Origin: Eudromia elegans
Lineage: Eukaryota; Chordata; Aves; Tinamiformes; Tinamidae
Length of the DNA: 64,000 bases
Reading direction: 5' to 3'
Assembly (NCBI GenBank): GCA_003342815.1
Contig: PTEX01000024.1
Coordinates: 5,372,799 to 5,436,798, forward strand
This document shows, in pieces, positions 46,209 to 59,650 of the stretch. A program made the position numbers and the translations under genes. Numbering within the stretch: the first letter of the stretch is position 1; every line of letters starts with the position of its first letter. Under the pieces are notes generated by a model. It was not told the origin of the DNA. It made no database searches and was given only the letters and a program-made list of their open reading frames with translations.

Positions 46209-46233
46209 TTTTTTGTTGTTGGTGGTGGTGGGG
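46209..46233 (+). repeat. T-run and (GTT)/(GGT) simple repeat
   Basis: A T-run is followed by GTTGTT and then four GGT units. Confidence 0.8.
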
Positions 46234-49200
46234 TATTTTTGGTAAAAAATCTGTTGCGTATGCAACAATACAGGAGCTCTTCTTGGTCAGAAGATTTTGA
46301 TAACTCTGCCTTTACCCATGTCCACCCTGCTGATGAGCAGAAGCGGCTCTGCGTGTGCAAGCTGAGCCTCTGCACGGGTCTTGCAGCCTCTAGTCATTGC
46401 ACTGCTAGTAAGTCCCACTGAGGATGGGACGAAGCGAAGGGTTACCTAGGTCAGAGCGTGTCTGTTAACTCTTGTATGAGTTCAGCTTTTGCTTTTACTT
46501 GCCAAGATTGATTTTTGCAATAGAAAAGTTAATCAAGCCTGGTTGATCTTCCTTACAATTAAGTTATGGGAGCTGCAGCAATTCTTCCACTTTACTATAA
46601 AAAGAAGCGCTCCCATCTTAATTGGGAAATGGGTCCTAAGTGCATAAGGGGCAACATTTCAGACTTGCTGAATAGTGTCAGTACAAATCATTACATAAAA
46701 CAGATGTTTTCGATCTGTGAGTCAATCCAGGATGGTGGTTAGACCTTTTAATGGAACTTAATGAGACACTTAGCAGTCCATTTCCTACGATCCTGGGCTT
46801 GTGCTCCCTGCATCACCCCGTCAGGACATAGCGTCCCGCAGGCCTTACAGCAACGGTCACTGAGGCTGCTGGATTAGGGCAGAGGTCTGAGCCCTGTTGC
46901 ATTCCCACCAAGGGTTAAATGGGACTCCCACCCCCCTAGTGCAGTTCTAACGTGCAATGAAATTGCTGCAGAGATGCTAGCAGGACCTGCAGCGTCCTGG
47001 AAGAGCAGCTGCTCCTTTTGGAGCAGCATCCTGTGCTGCAAGGGAAGAGCATCTGCAACGACGTGGCTTCCCAAGCAGGATCCCCACTCCTTGTATCTGA
47101 CCTCTTGAGCAGCCCCTTTTGATCTGCGCCTCCTGCTCCTCCTGGTTTAGCTCTCTCGGGGTTTATCTCGGTGCCAAGGAAGTTACGGAGCTGGGAAGCA
47201 GCGCGGGGAGCAATGCCGACCCGGGAGGTGCCAGGGGATTTTTGTGGAGCTCGCTAAAATGCACTGCTGGCAATGGCACGGCTCTAAGGGATGCTGTTGG
47301 GGCTGAAAACCGTGGGGCTGTGAGTCAGCATGGGGAGGAGGGGGTTTCTCTGCCTCTGCAGCCGCAAGGACCTCGGCTGTGGAAATTTCCTGTTGAGTAG
47401 AACAGAAGTGAAACAAAAAGAACAATTCTGTGCAGACTGTTGGCAAAGATGTCAGTTCTTGAGTCGGAGTCACTGAAAACACTGATGCATGGCTCTCCGG
47501 GTCATAAAAATATATGTACCCTTCCTTTTTTTCTCCCTGTAAAAGGCTAAGCAGGAAAGCAGACGGAATCAAGAAGAATTACAGTTCGCTGCTAGCCAAA
47601 AGGAGCAGCGGAGACTAAGCAGCTTTCACTTAGGAGTATAGCATTCCCACTAAGCTCTTGTTGCTGCTGGTTTTATGTTCTTATTCCTATTAATCACTGC
47701 TGTAATGGATTCAAATGGATGACAGCCTGAGAAGATGCTTGAGGAAGCGGGATCAGGGATCCGCTGAGTGAGGTGCCATGTACAGACATTGGGGGAACAG
47801 GGCTGTTCATGCAGGAGGGGAAAGCCCTCAGGAAATGGGGCTTATGGGACGAATTTGGGGAGAAAGCTAGAATTCTAGAAGAAAATCTTAAAGTTCAAAT
47901 TTCTAAAATTCCTGAGGGACCATTTATTGGACTATTTACTCATTGGTTGAGAAATATTTTGACATCAAATTTCAGGTTTTGTGTTGTGCAATAGCCTCAA
48001 GGAAACATTTTAAGAATATTTTAAGGTGATTTCTGAGATTTGGGCAAATATGTTTCCCAAAATCTTTATTTTGTAGTGTTCTCAATACCAGTAACTATCT
48101 CTGATCCTCCTTAGCAGATAGTCTGGATTTCTTAGGATCAGTAACACAGTGCTTTTGTTTATAACCAGCACTATAGATGAAGGTATGTGTCATTATATAG
48201 CATTTTTGTGGTTAAAAGATCATAACTTACTCTTAAATGGGTAGTTCACAAATCGTTGGGCAAAGGAAGCCGGTACAAAGACACCACAATGAGACATAGT
48301 CCTAGGCAATGAGGTATTTCCCTTCATAAGTTCAACAAAAATAATCTAGCTTGTTTAAAAATGTTTAGTTTAAATCAAAGAGATAAATAGAAATAGGTAT
48401 TTACTCTATTGTTCTTGTGTGTAGCCTATTAGTGAAGACAGTAAAGAGTATGAATTCCTGGAATGAATTCCAGAAGTTTTTCTTAAGTATTTTGTATGTC
48501 TGTCACCTGAAAAAATCTTGCCATGTGTGCAAATGCTTGAAAACTCAGAATGGATGAGAAAGTCTTTTATTTTTTCAGCAGTTATATTCCGTTCAAACGA
48601 ATATCCTTGAAATTCACTGTAAAATCTTGTTTCGTATCATTAGGCATAGAGGTTTCCTGGCTTTTCCTGTTCTCATTCAAATCTGAGACATGGCAAGATT
48701 TGGGAATGTTTGGAGCTAGTTTTCTGAAAGTGGTCACCAGAAAGTTTGGAAAAGATAAGGTAGATCTACCCGTAAATCTTGGGAGAAAATAAGTTAAGAA
48801 TAAAAGAAATTGAACGACACATTGAGGTTTTGCAGTACTGAAAGAGGAGTTTTGGAAGAAGCTGTGCTGTGTTGTTTGCCTTCAATCTCTCTTTCTAACG
48901 TTGAAAAAGAGATAAAAAGGAGAATCTTTGCTTTTATTTTTCAAATACAATAAAAATAGGTCATGCCAATGAAATAGGCCAGGGTTTCGAAAAATCAGTG
49001 TTTCTAATTTGTGTATTTCTTGTGGGTTTTATCACTCAACGCCCACGTTGCCTAATTATACACACCTCAAATCAAAACTTAGGAGTAGCTTGCTTATTAA
49101 AATCTGTCACGGCTGTTACAAAACATGTCACTGCTACATGCATTCTGCTTCTGGCTCTCCTCGTCACCACCATTGTCACCTTGAAACCCTGCTTACCTCC

Positions 49201-52200
49201 ATCAAACTTGTCTTTCCAGGCGTGCAGAGATGAGGAGCAGGAGGGGTAGAGTCTCTGCCAAATCCTCCCCTGGGAAGAAGGAGCCTTTCCGTTGGGATCT
49301 CTCTGAATCCCCTTTGCAGGGCGTTTAGCAAAACTAAATGGGGAGGACGTGGAGCATTTGTTTCCAAGATGGGTATCTGTGCAGGCTTCCCAAATGCTCT
49401 CATCTGATCTCTTTTGTGGGATTAATTACCTGCTAGCTCGCTTCTCAAAGGCATTCCTCGCTGCTGCAATCTTTCATCTTTTCCCCTTGTTCTTATGCGT
49501 GCTCTTTTATACTTGTCACCGAGGAGTAGGGGGACGGTAAACTTTTATCTCTTCCAATATTGGATTTTGCTTGATGGTGTTATTGCTGTATCTGCAACAA
49601 CCCAATTTCCCCCTCCTCTGTGGGTACCTTGAGAGCTGCGCTATTACCGAGGTAAATTTTCTCTGGTGTCAGTCCACCGTATGACACAAGGTGACTCATC
49701 TGTTTTCTTTAATCTGAGGATATTATGTGGAAACCTTTGGAAAGAGCTGCCCGTTTAGGTAACGGGCAAAGGTGTCTCCCTCATTCAGCGCATTGAGGCT
49801 GAACTTCCTTGGCTCCGCTGGCTTCAGCGAGCTGTGCCGAGCCTTGGATGCAGCTCCCCAACTTGGGATGCGAAGCCTGAAATGGAGGGGACTGACACGA
49901 AGAAGCAAAGAAGCTATTCATTAAAGCTGAGCAAATACAGAGGCGGGGGGAAAAAAAGTGAATATTCACTTGATTTAAAAAATAAATTAGCTTTAGCTGT
50001 GTTCTCATCCCCTTTGGCATTTATTTTCCAGAACTCTGCATCCCATCAGATTATACTCGTGTAAATGTTCTCAGAAAGCTCATTTTTAGCTAGTATGCTG
50101 AATTATTTCTGCCACCCCAAGGGGCTGGTTCCTTGTAATCACACAAATAAAGTACTTGACTTACTTTAGCTCATGCACTGCCGCTCGTGCGGTGTGCCGT
50201 TGCCGATGCACGTTGAGCGTGTTCTCCTGGTACAGCATCCACCACCAGAGCCTCCCACCCATTTCACCACCACCACCATGCACCCATTTCAACCACGAGT
50301 GGAGATGCTTTTCAAAGCATGGTGTCTAATTTTTAAAACAATGGTATTGTCTTGCAGTTGGTGTAGCCTAGCTTCCCGCTCACGTCAAAAGTGAGATTGA
50401 GCTTATTTACCATGTTACATTGGCTAAATACTGGGTGAATCTTCCCAAGAGCAGAATATGAAAAGGTTTAGAGAGCACAAGACAGGTTTGGCAATGTCGC
50501 AGGGTATCCATGTGATGAGACCACAAGGAGGAGCTTCATAACGTTCGCAAACCAATAAACCAGAGACTCCAAACTGGTCTCTGCCTTAATGTTCAGGAAA
50601 ACTTGTGAAGTCAGGGTAGAAAACAAGTCTTCTCTGAACACAGTGGTTCTGTAACACATGTTCGTGGCTTTTAATCCACGCTGGGAGACATATTCCTCAT
50701 TAGCCTTGGGCAAAACACGGCAGAACTTGGTTTCAATTTCCTCCTTTGTAAAGTGTCTCCTGTGGGAATATCATCTGAGCGTGGTGAGGTGCTCCGGCAG
50801 CCCGCGTCCCACCCCACAGCGGTGTGAGGATGCAGAGGGCCAAGCTGCGTGGCAAAACAGAGAACCGTGCCCCTGGATCGCCGCCTGCTCTCCCAGGTTG
50901 GCCTAAGTGCCCCGGTTGTTTCTGAAAACAGAAAGCACCCTGGCTTTTGAGGTTTCTGGGAATTCCAGCCATGCTTCTTTCTGAGACCCCATTTCCAGGC
51001 TGTCTCTGAGGAACGTTTTTTTCGTCTTCATCATCCTTATCCTTTAATCTGGTGTTTCCTTTAACCTAGTGTTTCTTGGGGCTGATTGGTCTCCTTTGTG
51101 AGTGTCTGCACTATGTCCAGCAAACCAGAGACCTATTGAAGCAAATGAGCGACTGTGACAGAACAGGACTACTGAAGGGGTCGCTGATGCAGAGAGGCGA
51201 TAACTATGATTACTGTTCTGATATGCTGAGTAGAAGGTTGTTCACAAAAAATATGAAAAGATGATGCAAATAGCTTAGTCTTCTCTGTTGCAACCTGCCT
51301 CCTGATGCTAGACCCTGCGCAGGGAAAGCAGGAAGGGAAAGGTATAAACTAGGTAACGATGTTCCTTCATCGCCCTTGGGAACTCAGCTCTACCTCCAGG
51401 AAATTTGTATTAATTACAGCTCTTGCATTTCCAGCACTTGGTGTGCCGGCGTGTTGTTTCATTCAGTCTGAAGCATTGCTTCAAAGAAGTTAAAAATACC
51501 AAGTGTGTCTGCAGGATTGCAAAGGTGTTCTGTGCAGCTGGTTCCCGCCTAACGAGCTTCCTTACCGCTGTTCATCTGGTGGAAATTAGTTTGAGATAAA
51601 TCATTTTGCTTCTTTCTGCTGGAAATCTGCAATTCCATTATCTTGATCTCTGATGCTGTGAAAAGTAATCAATTCCAGGCGCTTTTCCTTTAGCAGCAAG
51701 AGCTAAAACTAGATTTTTCAGACCTGTTGTGCTTTGCATCTCTGCCTGTGGTGTAGTAGTAAATTATTTGTAAATCACTAACTACATATGATTGTATGTT
51801 AGAGGTATCCTTTAAAAAATCCTTATATATTTTTGATAGTTCAGGTTCGAGCTTTCTTGCTACGATCCATACAAATTTTAATATAAATGGATATTTCCAT
51901 AGAAATAATTCAGCCTTATGAATTCTAGGCTGGTGTCGCTACTGGCTACAGTCACTGGGGACAGGGAGGGTGGCTCTCTTAGGAGCTGCTTTTTTTTGTC
52001 CTGGATTTTTTTTTTTCTTACACAATTCAGCTGTGTAAAGGCGACTGCACTCCGCGCTCTTTGGTACTCTTCATTCTCACAAGGGAGTGCAAGCGCTAAT
52101 TACCTCTCACAGTTGTCATCGCTGCTGTTTTACAAAACACGTTGCTTAATTTAGTTCTCCCTCCAGCGTGTGTCCGTGGGACCACGGGCCGTTGCACAGA

Positions 52201-53311
52201 GGCTCGTCCCAGGCCACGCTGGCCAAGCTCTTGAGCTTGATTTAGTTACAAACTGCTGGTGCCCTGGCCCCGTACGGTGCCGACTGGTCGGAAGGGTCGG
52301 ATCGGGTTGTGTCCACACCAGAAGGCTGCACCTGTGCTATCACTTAGCCCATCGTTTTTGGCCTTTTCAGTGCTGATAAGGTTTTGGTGAGAGCAGTACA
52401 TGAGAGACGGGCTCTGCTGCAGAGGCAGAGTGCCCTGTTTGCCATATAATTACTGCTCCTGCTAGACAGGTCCCTGCAAGCTGCACGGCGGGTAGGCAGC
52501 TGCGTGGTTTCGGATAGACTTTTGTAATTCACTTCAGGGTGAATGTGGCGAGCTTGCTTTTAAAAGCCGCGTCGTAGCCTGGCAAATCTTGTCATCTCTC
52601 AACCGAGACAACTCTTGAAAGGCGATTGCAAAAGGTGATTGCTCTCCTCCACGGACGAGGTATGGCAAGACCGGAGGCCGCCTGGGTGCTGCCGCCCGCC
52701 GCGCTGACCTGCGCGAGGGAGGTGCCCTGGCCGCTCTCCTTCGGGGTTTCTGCCCGTATTTTCTCGTACAAGCTCAGTTACATTTGCTCAGGAACCCCCC
52801 GCTGCCAATCAGGCAGCTCCGGTTGGCTGAGAGCTCCGGTGCTTCGGTGGCCTGAGGCATGGACCAGCTCAGCAGCAGCCGAGGCAGCAGCACCTATTGG
52901 CAAAGTGGCTGGCACGTCCCAGGACCGCTGACTGCCCTGGACGTTCTCAGAACTTGACTGTTGGGTTCAAAACCGACAGATTTTAAAGCTTTCTACTTCA
53001 GGCTGAGCTTAGTGGGGATGTTTGTCCTGAAAAACACTTTTTTGGTCTATTTAAATGAAATTATAGCCTATTTGTTGGGACTTTTTCATAATTTTTTCTT
53101 GGTCTTTCCTCATTTTTTTTCAGTCAAGAAACTTCCATTTGCTGCAAGTTTATTACACTTTTGCACTTGTGTGTAAAAAGAAATTTGCCAACGTTTGACA
53201 TTGTCAATTCTCGTGAATCTCTCTTTGCAGATATCCCACAGAAACATTAGGGTTTGGCCTGTGATTTTCCCTCTAGGTATTTGCCTTGAGCAAGAGAAAC
53301 AGGCTGGATAT

Positions 53312-53343
53312 TTCCTTTTTTTTTTTTTTCTGATTTTTTTTTT
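53312..53343 (+). repeat. Two adjacent T homopolymers
   Basis: Two long T runs separated only by ctga, within a pyrimidine-rich stretch. They have no coding value. Confidence 0.8.
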
Positions 53344-55090
53344 GCTCCTGTTTTCCCCCAACCACCCAAAATGTCAGCCTGTATGGGAAATTAAAATAGG
53401 GGAAGGGTGGGTTATTTAAAAGAAAAATAAGAAAGATGATAGAAAAGTGAATTTTCTCCCCAAAACTCATTCCATCATTTGTGAGTTCCAGCATGGCCTT
53501 TTGCCTCGCAAAAGTAGCTTGGAAATCTGCTGTCCAAGGGAGCACTGACTCCTTTCCAGCAGTTTGCGTGGGTGGGAAGAAGCATCCCCTGCCCCTGGCA
53601 GCTCCGGGCCTTTTTTCCCTGTGTTTCACCTCTGTGCACAGTGTGAATATTTGGGCTGTTCCCAGGGAATGCAAATTTTTCAGCAGCAGCTGTAGGAAGT
53701 GGATGGCGGAAGAACAAAGTGGGAATTTATAATGTGCATATAATTGTAAAGAGAAGGATTTTTTTAGGGAGAGATCAGCGGTAGTGCAGAGTAATAATCA
53801 TCTTAAAGGGCAACTCTCTAGAATTAGTTGTTATTTTGTTTGAGTCCTTTGAAATCGTTTCCATACTATATAATTATCTTAAATTTTAAGTGCTTCCTGC
53901 AGTGATAATGTGTGCGGTTTTGTATTCTTATGTAAATGCTGTAGCGGTTCCCAGTGCAGAATTGGAAGTGTCATTCAAAAACAGGTAATGGCTTTTCAAA
54001 ATCCAGGGGAAGAAATTAATCGTTCTCCCCCCCATCAGTGTGCAGTTTGCATTCCGTGGCTGTGTAGCTGTGTTTTCAGCTATAACGGAAGCCTTCTTTA
54101 AATAATAAACACGCAGTGATGGGATACAGTAAAGCAGAGAGCCCTGAATCTCCCTTGGACTTGATTTAAGAAGATGTGGGCCCCGCAGCCAAACTGCGCT
54201 CAATTAGTCTGCAGTACCAAAATAAACCAATTATTAGTCATTTTAGGAATATTCCGTGGTAAGGAAAGTTTAGGAATCCCTGGTAAGATGCTAATGTTTA
54301 TGTTGCCTTGCTGCAAGTGGCTGGTCCCTTGGAGCACGTGTACGTTTGGCAACAGCCCCAGCTGGGACGCAGGAGGACGTCGGGATGGGATAGGCAGGGC
54401 TGGCTTATCTTGTAAAGCTGTTAATGGTGACGGTTGTGTCTGCACCAAAAGAAATGCATAAGAGCTCTGCATTGTGCAGAAGGAGGATGATTAAAATATG
54501 AGATTTAAAAGGCACCGTGTCTCGCCAAAAACCTAGGGCTGAGGTTTCCTAGCAGCCTGGGGAGCTCAGCCCATACTTTCCATGAGTTTTAAAGGATCTT
54601 TATCTACCTTTACTAGGCTGTTTTGAAAGTTGACATAAATTCTTACATATCATTTGCTTTTAATAATTTAGAGCTCAGTCCTAGAGCGCTAACTCAGGCA
54701 AAGCCGTGACTCGCTCCAACGGGAGCTTTGCCAGAATAAGGCTGTAAGGTTTGGGGGCCGTTCCAGTGAAGGGGAAAAAAATCCCTGTAAATATTGCAAA
54801 GCGATAATGTAGCTCAGATGTATTCAAAGTAATTTCTTCCTATTCCAGCAATGAGACTGCCAATGCTGAGACTGATCTGGGGCAGACTTGCTGTGGCCTG
54901 GAGGAGAGCAGAACTGATATCCTCTTCCATAAAATACTCCTATAAAATGCTTGTATAAAGGACCCCTCCTCCTTCCAGGAAAGCCCCCGAGTGGGCAGGT
55001 GCAAACTCCAGGGCTGCTTTTGAGTGCCCATAGGTAGGTGAGATGCATCAGAGCTTGGAGTCAACCCCATAGACTTGGGGGTTGGATTTG

Positions 55091-55160
55091 GACAGATCCT
55101 CAGGCATATTGAGGTGGATGAACCCCATTGGTTTCAGTGGTAGTTGAGAGCCTAAGTGGT
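55091..55160. mobile_element. Possible relic of a palindromic element
   Basis: The text cagatcctcaggcatattgagg...accccattggtttcagtgg has the layout of diverged palindromic amniote elements: an 'agatcctcag' arm, then a 'ccattgg-ttcagtgg' centre. The right arm is weak. The call rests on pattern resemblance only. Confidence 0.3.
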
Positions 55161-58100
55161 ATGGTTTAAATGAAACTGAGCTACTCTGCTTGGTTTGGCC
55201 TCCAAATCCTCAGATGTCTGCAGAGATATCTTGTTGGTCTCTTGAATAGCTGCAGTTCTGACCATGCAGACACGTTCTCCCCATGCAGGATTGGCTGGGC
55301 AGGTGATAGGACTCACAAGCCTTTCTTCTGTGTCTTCCTCCCTCCTAAAGCTTTCTTGCTGCTGCTTAGAGTGCAAAAACAAAGGATGTCCCCAGACAGT
55401 CAAGTGGAAGAGGGGACCAGTGGAAGGAATTGGACGCTGATCACCCTGCCTGATAGACGAGCTCACCTTCGCACTTCCCTTTGCCCACTAGCTGTGCTCC
55501 TTGGTCTCCAAGCAGCTGGCAGCAACCAGATGGTATTGGCTGTCTTGGAAATAGATAACCACATTCTAGAGAGAGAAATAATGCAAAGCAGATGATATTC
55601 TCAAGAAAAGAAAAGCCCGAGTGGTTGTTCAGACTAAGCACTGGACTTAGCTTCCACATGTCTCCTCGCAGTACAAGGCACAGCAGCTGTTAATTAAGTG
55701 CTATAAGTTCTTTGTCTTAACTGTGCTTAACGGGCCTTTCCCTGCCAGAGACAGGGAGTTTATTTTTAAAATCAAGGTGCTCACATCCTTCAGCTTCTTG
55801 TATAATTCAGGAACAAAGATTTGTTGCACTGAAACCCTTCTGAATCTTGTCAGAGAATTCCCTGCGTGCTCAGCACATAGTGCAGTGAGGATGAATTGAG
55901 AATGAGATGTTAAATGTTCCTTGACTCGAGTTCTCAGGACGTCTGAGAGACCTGCTCGTGCGGTCGAGAAAGCAGCGGCTCTAAGCCAGGGAGTGGTCGT
56001 ACATATCTTTGGGTTTGTTGTTTTGCCAAATCATTTTATTCTCTGTGCAATAGCTCGGAGTGACAAAAGTCTCTCCTGTTGCAATATTGTCGAATACAGG
56101 CCTGCAGCGTCTGGCTCGTGCAGCAAATGTTCCACACCGTTCCTAGAAATCTGCGAGGCTATCTTGGGTTAGGGTGTTAAACTGTACCCATCCCGGAGAC
56201 ACCTGGGCGCCTTCCAAGTTTACAACGAGCCTTGCAAGTGTTTGCCCAGGGAGCGGGTCCCCTGTCCCGCCGCGCCTGCCTGGCTCCGGGGAAAGCGGCT
56301 CCGAGCCAAGGGGCATCGGGAAGCGAGACGTGCAACAGCCAAGTGGCAGCCCCTTGTGAAGTCCCTATCGCAGCGTGGGGAGGAGGAAGCAGGCAGAGCG
56401 TTACGCGCCCATCGCTGTGCTCAGGCAGGCCCTCAGAAGCACAGGAGCGCCCATTAAACTGGGTATTTAGAGGAAACTTCCCATAGTCACGGAAAAAGAA
56501 ATGGTTTATTCTTAGCTTCTTAGGGGGCAGCCATGGGACAACTCTGCGACTTTTGGGAGGTTGTTCCTCATGCAGCCTGGGCTCCAAGTGCTAATGGCTT
56601 AGCCGTATTGGTAAGAGGGTTATTAGAGATACTTGTCTCTTTCCAAATTGCATGACGTGCTGGAGGCCACCAGAATAGGAACTATGAAACCCAAAGCTCT
56701 GTCTCGGAGGAATCCTCCTGTGCCCGTCTTTGATGTTTTACAGTGTGGGGAGCTGGAAAACTCTCCCAAAGTTAGATTTCTATTAATTTGACCCTCTAAT
56801 TGTTGCTTGAAAGGAAGGTATACCTATAAGGAAAGAAACTTAGTCCAGGCTATATATAAGCATGCCTTCTTAGTTTGGGTCCTTATTTGCTGAAAACAGT
56901 ATTTTTTTTCTCCCACGCGGCAGTCTTACTTCTCATCTCCCGTGTACAAACCTTGGTTCGTTTCCTTTTTAAAAAAGTTTTTGCCATCTGCAACGTCTCA
57001 AATCCCCCAGCTAGCGTGCCGTCCTCCATGAGCACCCCTCTGAGATCCTCTCCGCAGCATATGTGCCACGGCGGAATTCCGGGAAGCGCGAGGGCGGAGC
57101 AATCCCAGAGAGCATTGCCGAGCGTGAAGCGGGTCTGACTGCCAGCCCTGCCCAGGCACTGTCAAACTACCGAGCTCTGGAAAACATCCATCCATGACAC
57201 TCATGAATAAATGGATTGCAGTAAATCAAGCTCATTTGAAAAGGTCTCATTAACATTTTGTCACACAGAAATGCCACTTTGGTCAGGGTAGAGCCAACCG
57301 GCTCTTGAACCTGTGACATTCCCGTTGTTATTAAGCTTGGTTTGTATTGCTTACACCACATAAGAAGCATCTAAGCTGAATTAATAGAATGACAAATATC
57401 AAATACCCTTTATTTCTTCAAACCAGTCACGTGTACATTTCTTTGCGTGCTATATGAACATTTCAAAGCCATCCAAAATGCATTAAAAGGATGGGTAGTG
57501 TTTCCCTTGGTCATGATGTATTTTGGATCAGGTGCTGAAAGATTCATTGCCTTCATTCAGTGTAGTGACCGGCTTAACTTCACTGTTATCTATGTTTAAA
57601 AAAAAGCATGCAATATAATGCTTTGCAGGATAAAAACCTGATTAAGAGGTCTATTAATTTGATGGTGTTATTATTTTTGGTATATAATGCCAGTTCAAAG
57701 GCTATGCTGCACTTAGTGCTTTACAGAGCTGTGCACTTGTTTCCCAAAATATGTCTCGTAATGATCGTATCGGAGTGACACCTCTAAGAGAGCAATTCCA
57801 GCCCGGGCAGCGCATGGAAATGGTCTGGGGAGACAGCAGCAGCCGTCTGAGAGCCCTGCTGGCTGCACGGGAGAAATACCAGCACACAGTACAAACGGCA
57901 TTGCTGAGAACTGCAAAGATGCCATTGACTGCCATTGATGGTGTCGGCTAATCCATAGAGTTGTAAATATGCATCCACGTTAATCAAATAAATATAGGGG
58001 GCCAGTGGCAAGGCTGTCCTTTTGTGTGGGATACGCTCTGAGCTGGCAGTGAAGGAAGGACCTATTTGATGGAACGTGGCGTTATTTCTTCTCCTGCAGC

Positions 58101-59150
58101 TCCCGCTGTTATTTATCTTCTGCTTGCAGCTTCTTGCAGTCAGTGAGCAGAGGCAATCTCTAGTGCCTGAAATTCGGCAGGATTTGTCCCTAAGCTCTTC
58201 CTTGCAGGCAACCCCATCTTTATTCTCTAGAAGGAGCTGGTGGCAGCCAGTTGCCCTGTGGTAGTTTGTGGAGGTCCCAGCTAGCTCTGGGTTGGTTTTC
58301 CTCCTTCAGTAGAATTTGTAAAATGGTTGTGTCTCTGCTTATAATTAAACAGGCAGATTTACCGCGTGCTGCAAATCCTGTTTGGATTACTGTTTCTACA
58401 GTACCTTAAGATAAATCTGGATGAATTCATGGGTAGCAGCCTGGAGATCTCCTCCATCTCCACAGCAAGGGTCGATGTCCTGTAACGAGGATAGAGCAGT
58501 AAATCCCACACACCATTGACTAGCCTTGCTGCTTCCACAGAGCCTGTCTGGGGAGCTCCCCAGTGCCAGGGATGTTGCAAGGGCGAGAGGATGCGAGTGT
58601 CACAGGAGCCCTTGGTGCTCAAGGTGCTCCAGCCCCGTTCCTGCTGAATGCCCAGCACGGACACTAGCGCCTGCTGCACCTCCTGCAGCGGGACCGAACC
58701 CGTGGGGCCACCCCCAGGCAGCACAACCACGAGCAGCACCCCAGGGTGCCCGGCCAACGCGCCACTAACCGCGTTCAGAGAGCGGCCACAGGCGCCCAGG
58801 TTAAACCGAGGCGGTGCAGAGCCGTGTCTAGCTGGGAGCAGAATACGGCCCCAGTCCTTAAAAGGAGCTTTTCAGCTTGGACGTATTTTTCATAAAAAAG
58901 TAACGTCTGGCGCACTTAAGTTGAGGACGTTCTGCACAACAGCTGTGTCAGAGAGATTTGGCAAACCTGGGATTTGATGTCAATGATAACTGCTAGCAAT
59001 CTGATCGCAGCGACCGGCAGGTTATCGGTGCAGGGATGGCTATGCCACTGAACAGGCTGCCTGCCACCTCTGGGGCTTTCTGCTCCAGTGCTGGGGAAAA
59101 AACCCTTCATATCTGCCTTTCGCTTCCTTCTCTGTTCCTTTAAATTTTAG

Positions 59151-59297
59151 GCTGGGGTACACGGATCCAAAGGTGAGCAATACTGTAAAATTGGACTGTA
59201 TTTATCAGAGACACAATTTAGAAGATATGGAACTTTTATAGGAATGCACAATGGCCAAACTGAACAGCAAAGACCATTTTACTTTGTCGTGAGATAA
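59151..59297 (+). other. Exon-like segment, phase-compatible with FGF13 exon 3
   Basis: A pyrimidine-rich tract and tttaaattttag end at 59150. The following frame is open for 48 codons (AGVHGSKGEQYCKIGLYLSE at its start, ending RPFYFVVR) to TAA 59295-59297. Exon 3 ends in phase 0 and this frame starts in phase 0, so splicing would give a truncated FGF13 with a new C-terminus. A good internal donor (AAAG|GTGAGC, at about 59172-59173) would instead make a 22-base microexon that shifts frame. The peptide does not resemble FGF13 exon 4 or any family I know. An old CR1 fragment starts near its stop. It may be a cryptic or unused splice site. Confidence 0.2.
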
Positions 59298-59650
59298 ACG
59301 GTGAAAATATCTTACCTCCATTATACAACTCAATGGTGCAGCCTCTCTTTAAATGTTGAGTTTCATTTCTGGAAATTATATAGAAAAAAAATTGAAAGGA
59401 TTCACTGAAGGGTAATGAAAATGATTAGAGGCACAGAGAGCCTTTCATAGGAGGAGAGATTTAAAAAGATTAGGCCCGCTTAGTTAAGACAAGAGATGAA
59501 TAAGCAAAGACATGATAGAGAGATGTGGGGTAATGAATGGCACAGAAGAGGCACACTGGGTACTTCTACAAGCTGTTTTCTAAAATTAAAAGCAGAGAAA
59601 AGAAAATTATAAAATGAAGAGAAGTTTACTTAGTTATAGCACAGCAAGCT
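59296..59650 (+). mobile_element. Ancient CR1/L3-like LINE fragment
   Basis: From about 59300 the text follows the conserved C-terminal reverse-transcriptase part of old CR1/L3 elements. The sequence atatcttacctccattatacaactcaatggt is followed by aatgaaaatgattagaggcac, gaggagagatttaaaaagattagg and acatgatagagagatgtgggg. The reading frame is destroyed by stops and indels. It is on the + strand and clearly older than the CR1 at about 2.1-3.0 kb. Boundaries are approximate. Confidence 0.75.

Noticed and set aside
58359..58757. 132-codon minus-strand ORF
   Set aside because: The 5' half is compositional (G, P, V, L, Q) and no family was recognised. There is no supporting splice or promoter context.
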